Positions 1-11,268 of a stretch of 64,000 nucleotides of DNA are shown here, piece by piece. Made by a program: the position numbers and the translations under genes. The notes beneath the pieces were generated by a model that had not been told where the DNA came from, did not search any database, and saw nothing but the letters and a program-made list of their open reading frames with translations. Where the stretch lies: assembly GCF_910592395.1 (NCBI RefSeq), contig NC_088310.1, positions 12,653,501 through 12,717,500 on the forward strand, written 5' to 3'. The stretch is from Lineus longissimus (taxonomy: Eukaryota > Nemertea > Pilidiophora > Heteronemertea > Lineidae). How positions within the stretch are numbered: the first letter of the stretch is position 1; each line of letters begins with the position of its first letter.

Positions 1-890
1 ACACTCTTGTTCCTTCCGCTTCGTCGGCCAACACCGGTGTCCTGTTCATGGACAATCGAAGATTTCTCTCCAGTATCTTTACCCAACTCTGAACTAGATT
101 CATGACCTACTTTAATATTTTCACGGGCGTCTACCGCGCCAGCGTCCGTATCTACCCCTTGATTTTCCTCAATGATTTCCGGAGTAGTATCCTTGGATAC
201 CTCCCCCCTCCCTATAATGATGTCTCCTCCTGGAGACTCTTCTCCTGGAGTAACCTCCACCATTTCATTTATCTTCGGGAGCCAAGCTTTGAAATCACAT
301 CCCTTATAGGGCTTCAAACGGTCATAATGACAGACCATAGGACTAGCTTGAGGTGATTTCTGAAGTCTGTACACAACGTCGTCAATCTTTCCTACTACGA
401 GAAACGGACCTTTCCAGTGACACTGAAGTTTGGGACACACCCCTTTCTTTCGTGCAGGATTATATACCCAGACTACATCACCAACATAATACGCGGATCC
501 GAATCTTTGTCTATCATAATATCGCTTCTGACGCTCAGAATTTTTCTTAGTTTCATTTCTCGCCATTTCATGAGCTACATGAATATATTCTCTCAGGGTT
601 TCTACGTAATCAATAAGCTTTACTTGATCAGCATTGTCTTCGATAGGAAAACCTGTCACTAAGTCTAGAGGTAACTCAACCTCCCTTCCCAACATCATTT
701 TGTTCGGCGTTTGACCAGTCGTGTCATGTCTGGTTGCCCGATAAGCCATCATAGCAAAGGGAAGGCACTCTTGCCAGTCTTCTTGGCGCCTAATCGTCTT
801 TGCTAAAATAGCCTCTATGGTCTGATTCATTCGTTCGCATTGTGAATTAGATTGAGGTCGCATCGCCACCGAGCTATTTTTAGACGCGTG
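1..890 (-). CDS. Ty3/gypsy integrase C-terminal part, runs off the left edge
   Basis: On the minus strand an uninterrupted reading frame runs from about 890 to the window edge. It reads as the end of a Ty3/gypsy Pol polyprotein. Seen in order are the RPQSN and ERMNQTIE motifs of the integrase core end, a TRHDTTGQTPNKMMLGRE stretch, a basic YYDRQRF linker, the VGDVVWVYNP start of the SH3-like integrase C-terminal domain, and the terminal VCHYDRLKPY motif. An acidic, low-complexity tail follows, with RRSGRNKS near base 1. The integrase inserts element cDNA into the genome. Core residues upstream of RPQSN, and the RT and RNase H, are missing: homology stops near 870-890, so the copy is truncated at its 5' side. 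Its 3' LTR would lie left of the window. No stop or frameshift is seen in the visible part. Confidence 0.85.
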
Positions 891-2134
891 GCCTGGGCGA
901 AACGAGTGTGTCGCCACATCGAAGGCCGAAAAAACATGTTTGAATCAAATATCGACGATCCCAATTTCCATGATCACATTTGCTTCCTCGGCAGTGAAGT
1001 ACTGTAACTCTCGCTAATTCCGTAGAGGGCGTCGCGACTGTCACTGGATGGCCTTTTAGAGTTTTTGCTGCCACCACCCGTATTAAGGGAATTAATAAAA
1101 TCTCACCAGTTTCTATATAGAGGCGAGAGAGTTGGGGTTCGTTAAAAGAACACAAAACACTAAACTAAACCACGTGAATAAGAACAAGGGACTAAAATAT
1201 CTTGGTAATTAATATTTCATATTTCATCTCATTTATTTAGACAAGATTCATCATTCATTATATACAAATTCATTTACAAAATGGTACAAATACCAAAGGC
1301 AATTCTATTCGATTTCTGCTAAAACGACTCGGTAAATCCAAAGAATCTTCTCAAAACCCCCTCAAACTCTGTTCCCGATTTAAATAAACCCAAACACCGC
1401 ACAACGCGCTCTCACCGAAACGTACCGAGTCGGACCTCTGTTCCAGACTCCCCGCGCGACGTCATCAACCAGTTTAAATACCCCGCCGACGCTAAAACCG
1501 CACTACCTTGGTGACGTCACGTAAAAATGTACACTTACACACTGAATGTAACACAGAAAGAGAGCCTACTCTTTCACGCCCAAAATACTTGTATCATCTA
1601 TCAAAAACCCTCGAAATTCTCACCCCAGGTCACAAACTGACATTACAATAAGTATCTAAACACTTCGTCAACCTAATGAAATATATTCAGATTACACCAA
1701 GAACTATTTTAAACTTCTCACACAGCGCGAGGATCAATGCGCTGAATTTACATCGACGAAATGTCAACATTGAAGATCGTGAACCAGAAACAAACCTATA
1801 AGTTTCTATTAAAATACTTACGTTTTCTGTACGTAAAAATGCAAATATTGACACTGTTCGAAAGTTTCGCAAATCTATGACCATGGCAAAGATCCAAAAG
1901 ATGAGGTCACAGGTCACGTAAATATTCAAATGAGCCATGCGCGTGAAGCACGTGCACAACGTAAATATCAACAGAGGAATTTCGCTACAGTACGCCATGA
2001 TGCTTTTTAAGTGACGTTGTACGTGCAATCTTTATGATTGTAAAGTATATGTCTTCGAATCAATAAAACAGTTTCTAATGGGAAACTTTATCGGTTTTAA
2101 TAATGCCTTTTGAGGGGTGTTCTAGCTGTGCATG
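891..2134. other. No recognised gene
   Basis: I see no conserved coding motif here. Short open frames on both strands have no recognisable family. The stretch may include more of the disrupted gypsy copy near 900-1150, but nothing in it reads as pol. Confidence 0.4.
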
Positions 2135-2139
2135 GCCCC

Positions 2140-2284
2140 TGTTACGCTCCAACTCCATAATAGTGCCAACTCTGATGGACATGATTCCAACTTAAATATG
2201 CCAACTCCAATGGAGATAGATAAGTATTCAGCCGCAAGATGTCTCTACCGGGTGAACGGTTTGTTCCAACTCTAATATGCCAAC
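2140..2284. repeat. Left terminal inverted repeat of the Ginger-like element
   Basis: This 145-bp arm matches the reverse complement of 7321-7465 with only a few substitutions. The outer 53 bases or so are identical. It contains repeated CCAACT-type submotifs that may be transposase binding sites (inference). Confidence 0.9.
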
Positions 2285-3355
2285 TATACGAGAGTTTGCA
2301 ATCAGTCTGAATGATTTAAAAACGCCTAAGTAAGGCAGGATGATCGTTCGTCTTCTTTTCCGCAAGGACGCAAAGATCTCCCATGGTCCATTCAGCTGAC
2401 TTCCTGAACATCCTGAAGATATTGGGCACAAAAAGAGCAACAATTTGATTGTAGCCATTGGTATTTTGGTGTTTAATGAATGCGGGTTGTAAAATGACGG
2501 CACAGGCATTTGACATGCCTCTACGTCGGCTGTGTGATTTTCATGTTGATTTTTCATGTTGATTTTTTCAGTGTAGAAAAAGTACATGGTGTCCTCCAAA
2601 GATTGTTTGACCGCCCTGCATCAGGACTTGTCCCTGCTTATTCATGTCTATTGACATTTGCTCATCATCTTTAGACATAGGTTATTGTGACAGATATTAG
2701 TAAGGATAAAACAATCGTAGATGAAGGATATCTCAGTTGACAATTGGCATTGAGATCCAAAGATCTTAGGTCCAGCTACCCGTGACTAGTCAGATGATCG
2801 AGTCGTGGGGAGGTCTAATTGCACTTTAATTTGGCAAGCTAGCTTGTGAAAAAGACACGACATCCTTTTGTGTCTCAAGGAGTTGGCTAACAAATTAGAC
2901 CCTTATTAGTCTTTTTCGAACAAAGCTATTGCCTAAAGTGTCTAGAAATGCAAAATTCGCCTCTTTTGGTGCTTTGACCGACGTAAAATGAATCTGTACA
3001 AATACATTAAAAAGCAAGAAAACCAAGTATAAAAACATTAAGATCAAGATCACTTACTATGTATTTTCTAATAGATAAAGATAGTACAATTACTGACTAC
3101 GATATATTTTTCTCAGAAAAATCTCTGGAATGATAGCCTTTGAACGAAATTAAAGGTTCTCATCCAAATTATCATAAAGTGTATAATCATGGTTCATGTC
3201 ATATTTAAGTATATGTTTAGTTGACTATTTACTAAACAAAACTAGACCTTTGTTCACGGTAAAGTTAAGTGAAGCTACACATGTTACGGTTGTTATTAAC
3301 TATATCAGATAGGAGCACTTCCACTCACCAAATTCTCTAGCTGATGTTGAGTTCA

Positions 3356-4423
3356 TTAGGAAAAAAAATCACCGTCTTCCGGAAAAGCTGTTGAAGGTCG
3401 AAATTTGGCAAGCCAAATTTTAAGAAGCTTGTCTTTGAAGCGTTTTCGAGAATCCTCTGCTGTCATTTTCCCCTGGAATGCGTCAAAATCGTCCATCAGT
3501 TCTTCATTCAAAACGTAATGCCCATTCACCTTTTCCAGTGTGATTCCTCTCGTCTGTGCATCTCTGGCCCACAGCACGCTCGCATTCGTTATGCCAAAGA
3601 GCCAGTGATTTTCTGGGACAGCATCCCATTCTGTTAAATTTTCACCCCTTTCCGCTCTTACAGCCTGTCTTATTTCATCATCATCCAAAGGCCATTCAGC
3701 ATCCAGAGGTAAAGTATCTGATGGGTCATCGGGTCCTTCATGGGGTTTTCTCATCGACACTGTTTGGGACTGCAAGTCTACGGAACCACGCACATCATCT
3801 GAGGTATTCTCGGTACTCTCAAGAACACTTTCGTTTGTAAATGCATCATTTGGATCCAAGTGTGCAGCACCGATACTGGGACTGTCTGCCTGATGCTGGG
3901 CTTCTTCAAGGCTCGTGTAATGTAGTTCAAAGGGGTGTCCTAGTAGGAGTCTTGGGCACTGAGTGGTTTCAGCAGAAGGGTGGATGGTAACAGGACGATC
4001 AGATACGCTCGAAATTACCACAATTTGCATTTTCAACATCTCTGAAGCAGCGCGCAGAACTAAGTGGTCTCCCAATGTACCTTGGCGGCTCATTCGACTC
4101 AGGTACTCCTCCCAACTGTTGTCACCACTCACAAACGAGAATAATTCGGTGCCATCTGACATCCTTGGGTTGCGTCGTAAAAACTCTACGATGTTTAGTC
4201 TTAGCGTTCTCGGGTTAAAATCGTTTATGCCGACGCGTTCCAACTGGTCGACGAGAGTTGCGAACATGCGGTTCCCATCGCCTTCAATTTTTCGTCTAAC
4301 CTGGAGACCATGGTTGGTGATGGTTGCGAAGAATCGCTCTTGCATGCTATTTCTTGACTGGTGTTCCAATCTTGAGCATTCAATTGCTTGGTTGAGTTCA
4401 ATGAATTCCAACATTGCCTCCAC
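3356..4423 (-). CDS. OTU-like cysteine protease gene of the Ginger-like element, catalytic Cys replaced
   Basis: This is a 355-residue open frame. Residues about 45-175 follow the OTU (ovarian tumour) deubiquitinase fold: a GDGN box followed by MFATLVDQL, then R-N-VEFLRRNP, the W-EYLSRMS-GT-GDH stretch, an I-V-SS strand, and a final LLLGHPFELHYTSL with the expected catalytic His. In active OTU enzymes the residue after GDGN is the nucleophilic Cys; here the codon is CGC (Arg). The C-terminal ~180 residues are acidic and unrecognised. The frame lies directly 3' of the integrase C-terminal domain, joined through a short intron or a frame change, so protease and transposase were probably one polypeptide or one transcript. 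A regulatory or substrate-binding role is possible, but more likely the copy simply decayed. Confidence 0.75.
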   Translation of the reverse strand: MEAMLEFIELNQAIECSRLEHQSRNSMQERFFATITNHGLQVRRKIEGDGNRMFATLVDQLERVGINDFNPRTLRLNIVEFLRRNPRMSDGTELFSFVSGDNSWEEYLSRMSRQGTLGDHLVLRAASEMLKMQIVVISSVSDRPVTIHPSAETTQCPRLLLGHPFELHYTSLEEAQHQADSPSIGAAHLDPNDAFTNESVLESTENTSDDVRGSVDLQSQTVSMRKPHEGPDDPSDTLPLDAEWPLDDDEIRQAVRAERGENLTEWDAVPENHWLFGITNASVLWARDAQTRGITLEKVNGHYVLNEELMDDFDAFQGKMTAEDSRKRFKDKLLKIWLAKFRPSTAFPEDGDFFS

Positions 4424-4975
4424 AGATGAGAAAGACGCTGTATTCGTTAAATACTCCTCGAATAGATATTCCTCTGTTGTCTTTGCAGTTCTCGGTCGGC
4501 GTCATAGACGTGATATCGCTCACCGAAAACCATCCTTCATTTTCGGCATCATCTAAGATGTATTTTACCCTGTAACAGTACTTTTGTTTCCGAGCCTTTG
4601 TAACGACCCCCTCGACTGCCTTTGGTGCCTTCACCTTCTTTCCACTTTTCCGCTGTTCTGTACCTTGAATCCGCACCAACATTTTATCCCCAACTGCGTA
4701 TACACTTGGAGGTGATTTGCCTAGCTTTTTGTTAACCATCTTCTGTGCGTATTCTTCGAAGTCTTTCTGACCTCTTCTCTAATTTCATCGGCAGCTGCTT
4801 TGAAAGCTTGAACATCATCCAGGGTTGCACTGTTCTCTTTTGTATCCACCTGAAAAAGACGTAGAAACATTGAGAGTATGAGGCAAACAACGGGAGAGAT
4901 TTTACTTTCCATGTGGGTCATTCCATGCCAAAACAACACCCCCCCCCCCCTTCCAATTTGGCTCATCTTCAGCAC
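4398..4975 (-). pseudogene. Integrase C-terminal domain of the Ginger-like transposase, frameshifted
   Basis: The frame covers a VDTKENSATLDDVQAFK helix, then a region where the frame must shift near 4768 by one base to continue into the YAQKMVNKK segment. An SH3-like stretch follows (VYAVGDKMLVRI...GVVTKARKQKYCYRVKY...GWFS). This resembles the C-terminal part of gypsy-type integrases and of integrase-derived host genes of the KRBA2/SCAND3 type. A GTGAGC donor-like site follows GWFS near 4530, which may mark a short intron before the OTU exon. Confidence 0.65.
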
Positions 4976-5589
4976 ACATAGGGCCCATCGAAGAAAATAT
5001 CACATGAGGACGAGGAATATTCGAACCTACCTTTTTTTCGGAGCATTAAGTCGTGATTTCTCGCTCAGGTGTTCAACTATCTTGGAAGCTCAAGACAGAA
5101 ATTTAAGCCAGAATCTCTTTACTGATTTGTCACATGAAAAAGGAGCAAGCAAAAATAAACCCGCTGGACGAAGGATGACTGCATCCCGCATCTAGGAATT
5201 ATCTATAAAGGATAATCACCCCCATTTATTTTTCGTCCTCCTCCTCATGTTCGTCTTCGTCCTCGGTTGTTGTTCCATCGTCTTTCTTATTCTTTTCTTT
5301 ACTGCCAGGCAACCAAGGCACTCGGGCGAAGAACGACTCAAAAGGACAATATTTATCTGAAAAAAGGTACACATGAAAAGTCGCCGGGCAATTTTCCATT
5401 GCTTTGTGGAACATGTACCAGACTTCTGTCTTCCCCAAAATATTTTCTGTCCCTCTGATCACAGACGAAAACTTTCATGTCCTACTAGGAATTCCTAGGG
5501 GTATTAATTCAGAGGGGGGTATCAGGAGGGGGCAAAATTTGATGGCGATCTCCTGGAGATCTCCAAGTACTGTAGTCTCCTCGGATCAT

Positions 5590-5764
5590 AAAAACCTTTA
5601 GCTGTGTACTTACTCTTAAAAGCTTCGTGCGGAGAGTTGTTATACAGTCTTGCGTAGGTCGGCAATCCTTCAACCCAATAATGAGCCTTGCCCGTTTGCA
5701 CAAATTGTGAAATGTCAAACGCGAGTTTCTCTTTTCACGTTCTTTGTACCCTTTCAACCTGAAA
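5590..5764 (-). pseudogene. Integrase core fragment with in-frame stop
   Basis: The minus strand reads VERVQRT, a TGA stop, then KEKLAFDISQFV, HYWVEGLPTYARLYNNSPHEA. This matches the region of retroviral-type integrases around the last catalytic Glu (the E of VER) and the W-LP-YNN motif. It is preceded by CTTTGTTTTCAG, a good splice acceptor, so this was a separate exon. The upstream exons with the first two Asp residues are not recognisable between 5770 and 6180. Confidence 0.6.
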
Positions 5765-6188
5765 ACAAAGAACAGGATTATTATTGTCCGTTAAGATTTA
5801 TTCACAAGCACGAATTTCATATCTGCGGGACCTATAATTTCATGGAGGAGTTCATGGGTTGCAGTAACAACAGGCGATAAATGTAAAGTGACGATTTGGA
5901 TATAAATTTATTCACTGACAGTCGGACCTACCAGTGGAACTACATATGTCTCCAAGACCCTGAGTTAAATTCATTTTCCCGGGGGGGGGGGGGTCCTTGC
6001 TCAGATTCATTGAAACAAATTCTAATCTGTCCTACTGAACTTGAATTTTTTTAAACATTTAAGCGCATTGAAACTATCCTTTCCTCGGGTCTGGGTATGA
6101 TACGGCCGACCCTTGATGATTTTTACGTTTAACCTCTCTGCTGGTCTGCTGACCATCTTCTTGAGTTCTCCGCCGTTATCGCAAGGGA

Positions 6189-6790
6189 TTATTTTGGGTC
6201 AGCCGTGTTCAATCTTTTCAGCCACCCTAGGCGCAAAGTGGCCTCAGCCAAAGATATCTTGAGAAGATGTCGAGCACTGAGAGAACGTAACAGTACTTTA
6301 TGTCCTCTATTTCTACGGGCATGTTTGAGAAGTTCACAAGGTCCATTTGGATCCGGGCCATCACTGATTTTGCCAGAACAGGCCGAAGCTTTGTTGGAGA
6401 AGAGAGGTTTTCGGCTCTGACTCTCTTTCATTTTTGCAAGATATCGACGCACAAGCTTTTCTCCCATCGCACAGTATTGCCTGGATATAACGGCGGATAG
6501 TTTCTTGGCAGCGAGTCCTTTATATTTGCCAAAGAAATACCTGACTATAGGCTCAATTTCTGATATCCTCGGAAATATCCTATGTCCACCGACTTCCACA
6601 ATTCTTTCCTCGTCGTTCCCATTTAGCGGATTGGTTTTTCTCATGATTCGGTACCTGCCAGAAATCTTCTTCTGGTCTGCTTTCATTTCCGCAGGCGTTG
6701 AAAGTTCCCGCCATCGTACGTCTTCCGACAGAAAACGATAAAACTCCTTATAAACGTCATCATCGATCGGGTAAACCGACGAATTTTTTC
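6189..6790 (-). pseudogene. N-terminal region of the Ginger-like transposase
   Basis: The frame opens near 6780 (DDDVYKEFYRFLSEDVRW) and continues through ISGRYRIMRKTNPL and a KYKGLAAKKLSAVI...GEKLVRRYLAKM segment. That segment resembles the H2C2/helical region preceding the core in integrase-like transposases. Its position upstream of the core fragment and its strand agree with that. The last ~60 residues look like read-through of non-coding sequence. No conserved zinc-ligand set could be confirmed. Confidence 0.45.
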
Positions 6791-7320
6791 AGGTGAATTT
6801 CAGCCCTCCCCCTTCCAGGCCGAGTTCTTTGATAGAATTTTTGAAAATACATGTAGGCCTATGTACCCTTTCCCGTGACAAGTGTTTGAAGATGTCTATC
6901 TTTTTTTCCAGGAGGCCGAACGTCCATTTATTAACATCAACCTCTAGCAGTAGGCCTAGGCCGGGACTTGGACTGCTCCAACACTGCCTATCCAGCCTAG
7001 CATGGGATAGAGCATTTACCTTCGGCCCTATCTGCTATGAAAAAGCGTGTATTTTGTGCCACCTTGCACGAGCACAGACCCAAGCATATCAATGTGGCCA
7101 TTGAGGGTATCATCAGCAACTCAGTTGTGTAACTAAGTCAACGAACTTCTTAGAACAGACGCATGAGATTAATCAGTGAACCAATGCATGTACGTACCGT
7201 ATCGGAACCGGCCAACCCCAATTCACAATGACAAAAGATAACCGAAGAAAGTATAAGGAATGATCGCAATATCTTGACTCGCACGTGTATCGGAACTGTA
7301 TACACAGTTCCGCTTTCAAA

Positions 7321-7465
7321 GTTGGCATATTAGAGTTGGAACAAACCGTTCACCGGGTAGAGACATCTTGCGGCTGAGTACTTATTTATCGCCATCAGAG
7401 CTGGCATATTGAAGTTGGAATCATGTCCATCAGAGTTGGCACTATTATGGAGTTGGAGCGTAACA
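7321..7465. repeat. Right terminal inverted repeat of the Ginger-like element
   Basis: Partner of 2140-2284. The element ends with CGTAACA at 7465, followed by the GCCCC target duplication. Confidence 0.9.
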
Positions 7466-7470
7466 GCCCC

Positions 7471-9197
7471 CGCTCCATGAATAGAAATGCATTGCGCTAT
7501 GTTGCGCTACACTAGATGGCGCCACCGTTGGCTCCGTAAATGAAACAAACTTTTTGATATGTTTAATATACATGTATAATTGGCATATTATGTACTTGTA
7601 GGCCCACATAAATAGCAGGCCTACTTGTATTTTAGTCTGGTCTGCCATCTTGGATTCAGTAAGTGGACCACCTCGTCTACACTTGGTCCAGTCCCTTGGG
7701 TGGTCCACTTACCGAGGTTCTACTGTATATAACAAGAAATCAGCCAATACCTTACTTTTTAAAAGCTATTATAATGTTTCATGTTTACAAGCATTTATTA
7801 TCCAGAGCTTTTTAAAGTAATATTTGTGTGAAATTCCTTTTCAATATTTGTGTACAATGTATGTTTTATCTTTGTAAAGTGCCCTAGAGCAGATATTCGG
7901 ATTAGGTCACAATAAATTCTGTATAATAATAATAAGAAGAAGAATCATACTAGTGTGGGGTGCTCTTTGCAATGTCACTGGCAATAGCCTAGCTAGATTG
8001 ACAAGAGAACTGACAGAGAACAGCTGTGCAGTACACATTAGAAAATAACTGCATCAGTTCACTATTTCTTTCAGCTAACAGAGGAGTAGCGGTACAGCTG
8101 GCTGCTGCTCACGCCATCCTGCCTCGAAGATGCCTGTAAAAGTCCCTGCACTCAGGACTCCAAGTTCACCTTGGTGAAATAACTACTTGTGTTGTCCTCT
8201 TTCCTTCCTCTTCCTTCCTTCACCATCAATGTATTCTCTAACAATCAGTTTGGTACAGGGCTTGATGGAAAATCCATTGCATTGCTCATAAACTTTTATT
8301 AATATCTGTAAATCCATTGCATTGCTCATGGACTACTATTGTTTTCTGTAAAGGTACACTCTTCTTGCAGTGGTTATCATGCCACTTTTCATATACTGTG
8401 CTAACCACTGCGAAAGTGTGAGCCTTCCACAGTGGCAAGCTGGCAACAACACTACTTTGGCACTTTTTTAACCTATTCTACGGTGGCCTGTAAATAGGTC
8501 ATGTCTTTCTTTTCGTAATTTAATTTTTGATGTTTTTACAAATGACCACAGCGTAAATTATTCCTGGTAATTATTTTCGCCACAGCAATGCTGAAATTAA
8601 TTATATAAGAAGTGTATAGCACATACAGACCACCGTCACATTGTTGTGCTGGTTGTATGGCTACTGCAGTCAATCCAATTCAATTTCTGAGTCTGAAGAG
8701 AGGATGATACACACCACAGTTCCAAGAGGCAGGGTGCAGAGTGTAGTGTAAAGCAGGCTTATTCGATGAACTTCACAGGCTCCAGTAATATCGAAAACAA
8801 AGTCTGTATTACCTGGCTGCCGTCTTTCCCGATGGTGATGAAGTTTGCACTGAGAAAGGCATTGCACATGTAACGTTTTTTCTCCAAAATAATGTCACAT
8901 TCCAAATCACTTTTCAATTAGATTATGAATGGAACAAATTACAGAATCTTTACCAAAACATGTCACAAAATGTCTGAGGAAACCATTTTGATAGTCAAGG
9001 GGGCCACATGTCCTTTCCTGATTTCCTTGGATAAAGGCAGTCTCCAAGGTTTTTCACGTGATGTCACGACGTGACGTTTTGACAACTAGACGGGCCACCT
9101 GCCAATGCATTTTCCTTTACGTTCACAGCCAAAATGGCTGCGCAGAACCATTGTCGACGTCATTATGTGACATCAGTGAAGAACCTTGATAGGACAG
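7471..9197. other. Non-coding stretch with a probable mariner-type MITE end
   Basis: At 7690-7735 the sequence GGTGGTCCACTTACCGAGG followed by TTCTACTGTATA resembles the end of Tc1/mariner-type MITEs. A partial inverted match (AGTAAGTGGACCACC) lies near 7658. At 7920-7945 there is an AAT/AAG microsatellite. At 8262-8352 a ~40-bp segment containing AATCCATTGCATTGCTCAT is duplicated. No supported gene was found. Confidence 0.35.
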
Positions 9198-11268
9198 AAC
9201 AAGAGGCCCAAGGGCCTGGCGCTCAGCTGAGTTAATATCATTAATATCTTCCCGGTGTTTAGTTCATTATGCATGAAAATGGCATGCTCCATGGTATTTG
9301 ATATCCTTTTGCGTTCACTACGGTACCAATGTTTTTGGTTGACATAATTATGCCACTGTTGGAACATTCTCATGGTTTATGGTATGCACCTGTTGATGGG
9401 CCATATGAATAAAAACTAGCATAAGCTTTTACTCCAGATTTTGAAGTATTTAGTATGCTTCAAAAATTGGAATAGTTTAGTTCTTGTGAAAGCAAAGGAT
9501 TTTTAGAAATCAGTATTTGCTACCAAAACAAGTAAATGCTAGACTACATATGAACGAAAATGTAGGATGAACCTTTTACTTGGTAGTATAAATGTATTTT
9601 CTTGGAACCATGTAGCCTTTAAAAGTCGAAGTGAATGGTTGGTTGTTCCTCTTTGCCGGACTGCATTCACATTTTGTTTGGTGGACATGTCATGCAAGAA
9701 TTTGTCAAACCATACATCCATTTATGGAGAATCAGAGTGCATGGATTCCGAGTCATTAAAAATGTCTAAAGAATTATTCTTGGGTCATGAAGGGAAACCT
9801 GCGTTGTTTAGTATGAAAGTGAAAAATATGACAGAGTTAAGAAAATTATGTTTTATTGAACAATAGTAAGTTTTGATTGTCTGCTTGGCTCCTTGCCAGT
9901 TAAATAACATGTGACTATACACAAAATAGAAAACTTTGGTGGAAATTGTAAATCATTTTTTTTATCTATCAGGGGAAACAAGCTGATGATGATCAAGTAA
10001 ATCATTCATGAGAAATCGTTTTGTTGCTGAAGCTTGCATGACGAAGTTAATGCTAAACCTTTTCTTGTGCTCTACTGCGCCACCGTAGTTTTCTATTTAG
10101 ACCAGCGATGACGTCATTTCTGGTGATTCCCTACGCTATTTGGTATTGTACAGTATGCAATGTATTTTTTCAGCGCTGTCAGTTGCCGAAGAGAGTGCCG
10201 TAGCTCCCTCAATTTCCAATCAATTTTTATGGGAGTGACATTATTGTATTGCTTAGAATGTCTACTTTTTACTCATGAAAGAATCGTAGAACTAAAACTT
10301 AATAGGCGAACAGAATCATGCCGATTCACTGCACATACTGTGGGAATTCTCCACTTCAAAATACATCGGCGATGTCATCGCGAATAACAGAGCATGCACT
10401 TCCGATATCGTTTTCACAGAAATGTGGCCAAATTTTCAAGAACTAATTTCTGAAAGTAGTCCCTAAAGACCTTACGACTACCACTGAAACGAACTGGTGA
10501 TAATATCGCCTACCAGACTACCGTAGTACTAGCCCGTAGCCAGGTAGCGGGCCATCGTCATCGAGCTGAGTGTCATTGAGCTCCAAGATTATTGCACATG
10601 GATCGAGTAAACAACATGCCGCCATTTTGTCTCCGCTTCGGTATTTCGTAGGCCGCTAAAATGCACCTTCTCAATTAAAACCAACATAATAAGGCCTCAC
10701 ATCGTTGATTGAATAGGAACACCACACAAAACACAATAAAGTGGGGGTACAATCGATTACGAAGCTGAAGTGAACAGTGATTTATTCCTGGAGCTACTGC
10801 TGCTTTTTTGTGTAGCTGCCATGTTTTGAGAACTGGCAAATAGGAGACTTCATTGATGGCTGACGTCATCGGGCGGGAATTTGAATCAGCAGAAATAATT
10901 AAAAGGCAGGTAGCGCCCTCTCCTGTTAAAATTTTGAACTTTTTCTCAATAAAATAGTTTTTCAAGAATTTTATCTTAATATTAAAGCATATTTCGACTA
11001 ATTCTGCTGCTCCTAGGCCGATATAGGCCAGTTTCCTTCATGCGCTCTCGCTCGCAGGAAGTAGGTCGGATGGCGACAAATTTTGTTTTGAAAGTAGAGT
11101 TTGACCAGAAGTATCCAGAAATGCAAAATTGAAGTCTCTAGGTCTTACGGTTACAAAATGTGCACCATGGGTTTAACGGACGGACGGACGGACGGACGGA
11201 CTGACAGACGGACGCCACTGAGCAGCTTGTTTGACAAGCTCAGCTGACTTTGTCAGCTGAGCTAAAAA
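9198..11268 (+). mobile_element. Non-autonomous HINE-like repeat, copy 1
   Basis: The copy starts AACAAGAGGCCCAAGGGCCT and ends with a strong hairpin AGCTCAGCTGAC/GTCAGCTGAGCT followed by TAAAAA. The 5' GCTCAGCTGA is inverted against the 3' TCAGCTGAGC. A short (GGAC)n array lies at about 11171-11200, just inside the 3' hairpin. Subterminal inverted repeats, an internal short tandem array and a 3' hairpin are the hallmarks described for Helentron-associated interspersed elements. No coding capacity is seen. Positions 10150-10500 are closely similar to 14085-14420 in copy 2. Family assignment is inference. Confidence 0.6.

Larger units (their letters stand above)
2140..7465 (-). mobile_element. 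Ginger-like DNA transposon, 5.3 kb, decayed
   Basis: The element is bounded by inverted repeats starting TGTTACGCTCCAACTCC and flanked by a 5-bp direct repeat GCCCC (2135-2139 and 7466-7470). All coding traces lie on the minus strand: an N-terminal exon (about 6790-6189), an integrase core fragment (about 5764-5590), an integrase C-terminal domain (about 4975-4540) and an OTU-like gene (4423-3356). Integrase-type transposases with TGT...ACA ends and a short target duplication are known from Ginger cut-and-paste transposons, relatives of gypsy integrases. The Ginger assignment rests on this combination. An in-frame stop in the core and a frameshift near 4768 show the copy is dead. Confidence 0.7.

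Noticed and set aside
1687-2028. 113-codon hydrophobic open frame on the minus strand
   Set aside because: No family resemblance and no neighbouring exons; likely chance.
3963-4556. 197-codon plus-strand open frame
   Set aside because: Antisense shadow of the OTU-like gene at 3356-4423 and the integrase C-terminal domain; no family motif.
9198-11268. Considered the AACAAGAGGCCC repeats as SINEs
   Set aside because: They are about 2 kb, lack a tRNA-like promoter (A/B box) that I can see, and end in a hairpin with GAGCTAAAAA instead of a simple poly(A) or LINE tail.
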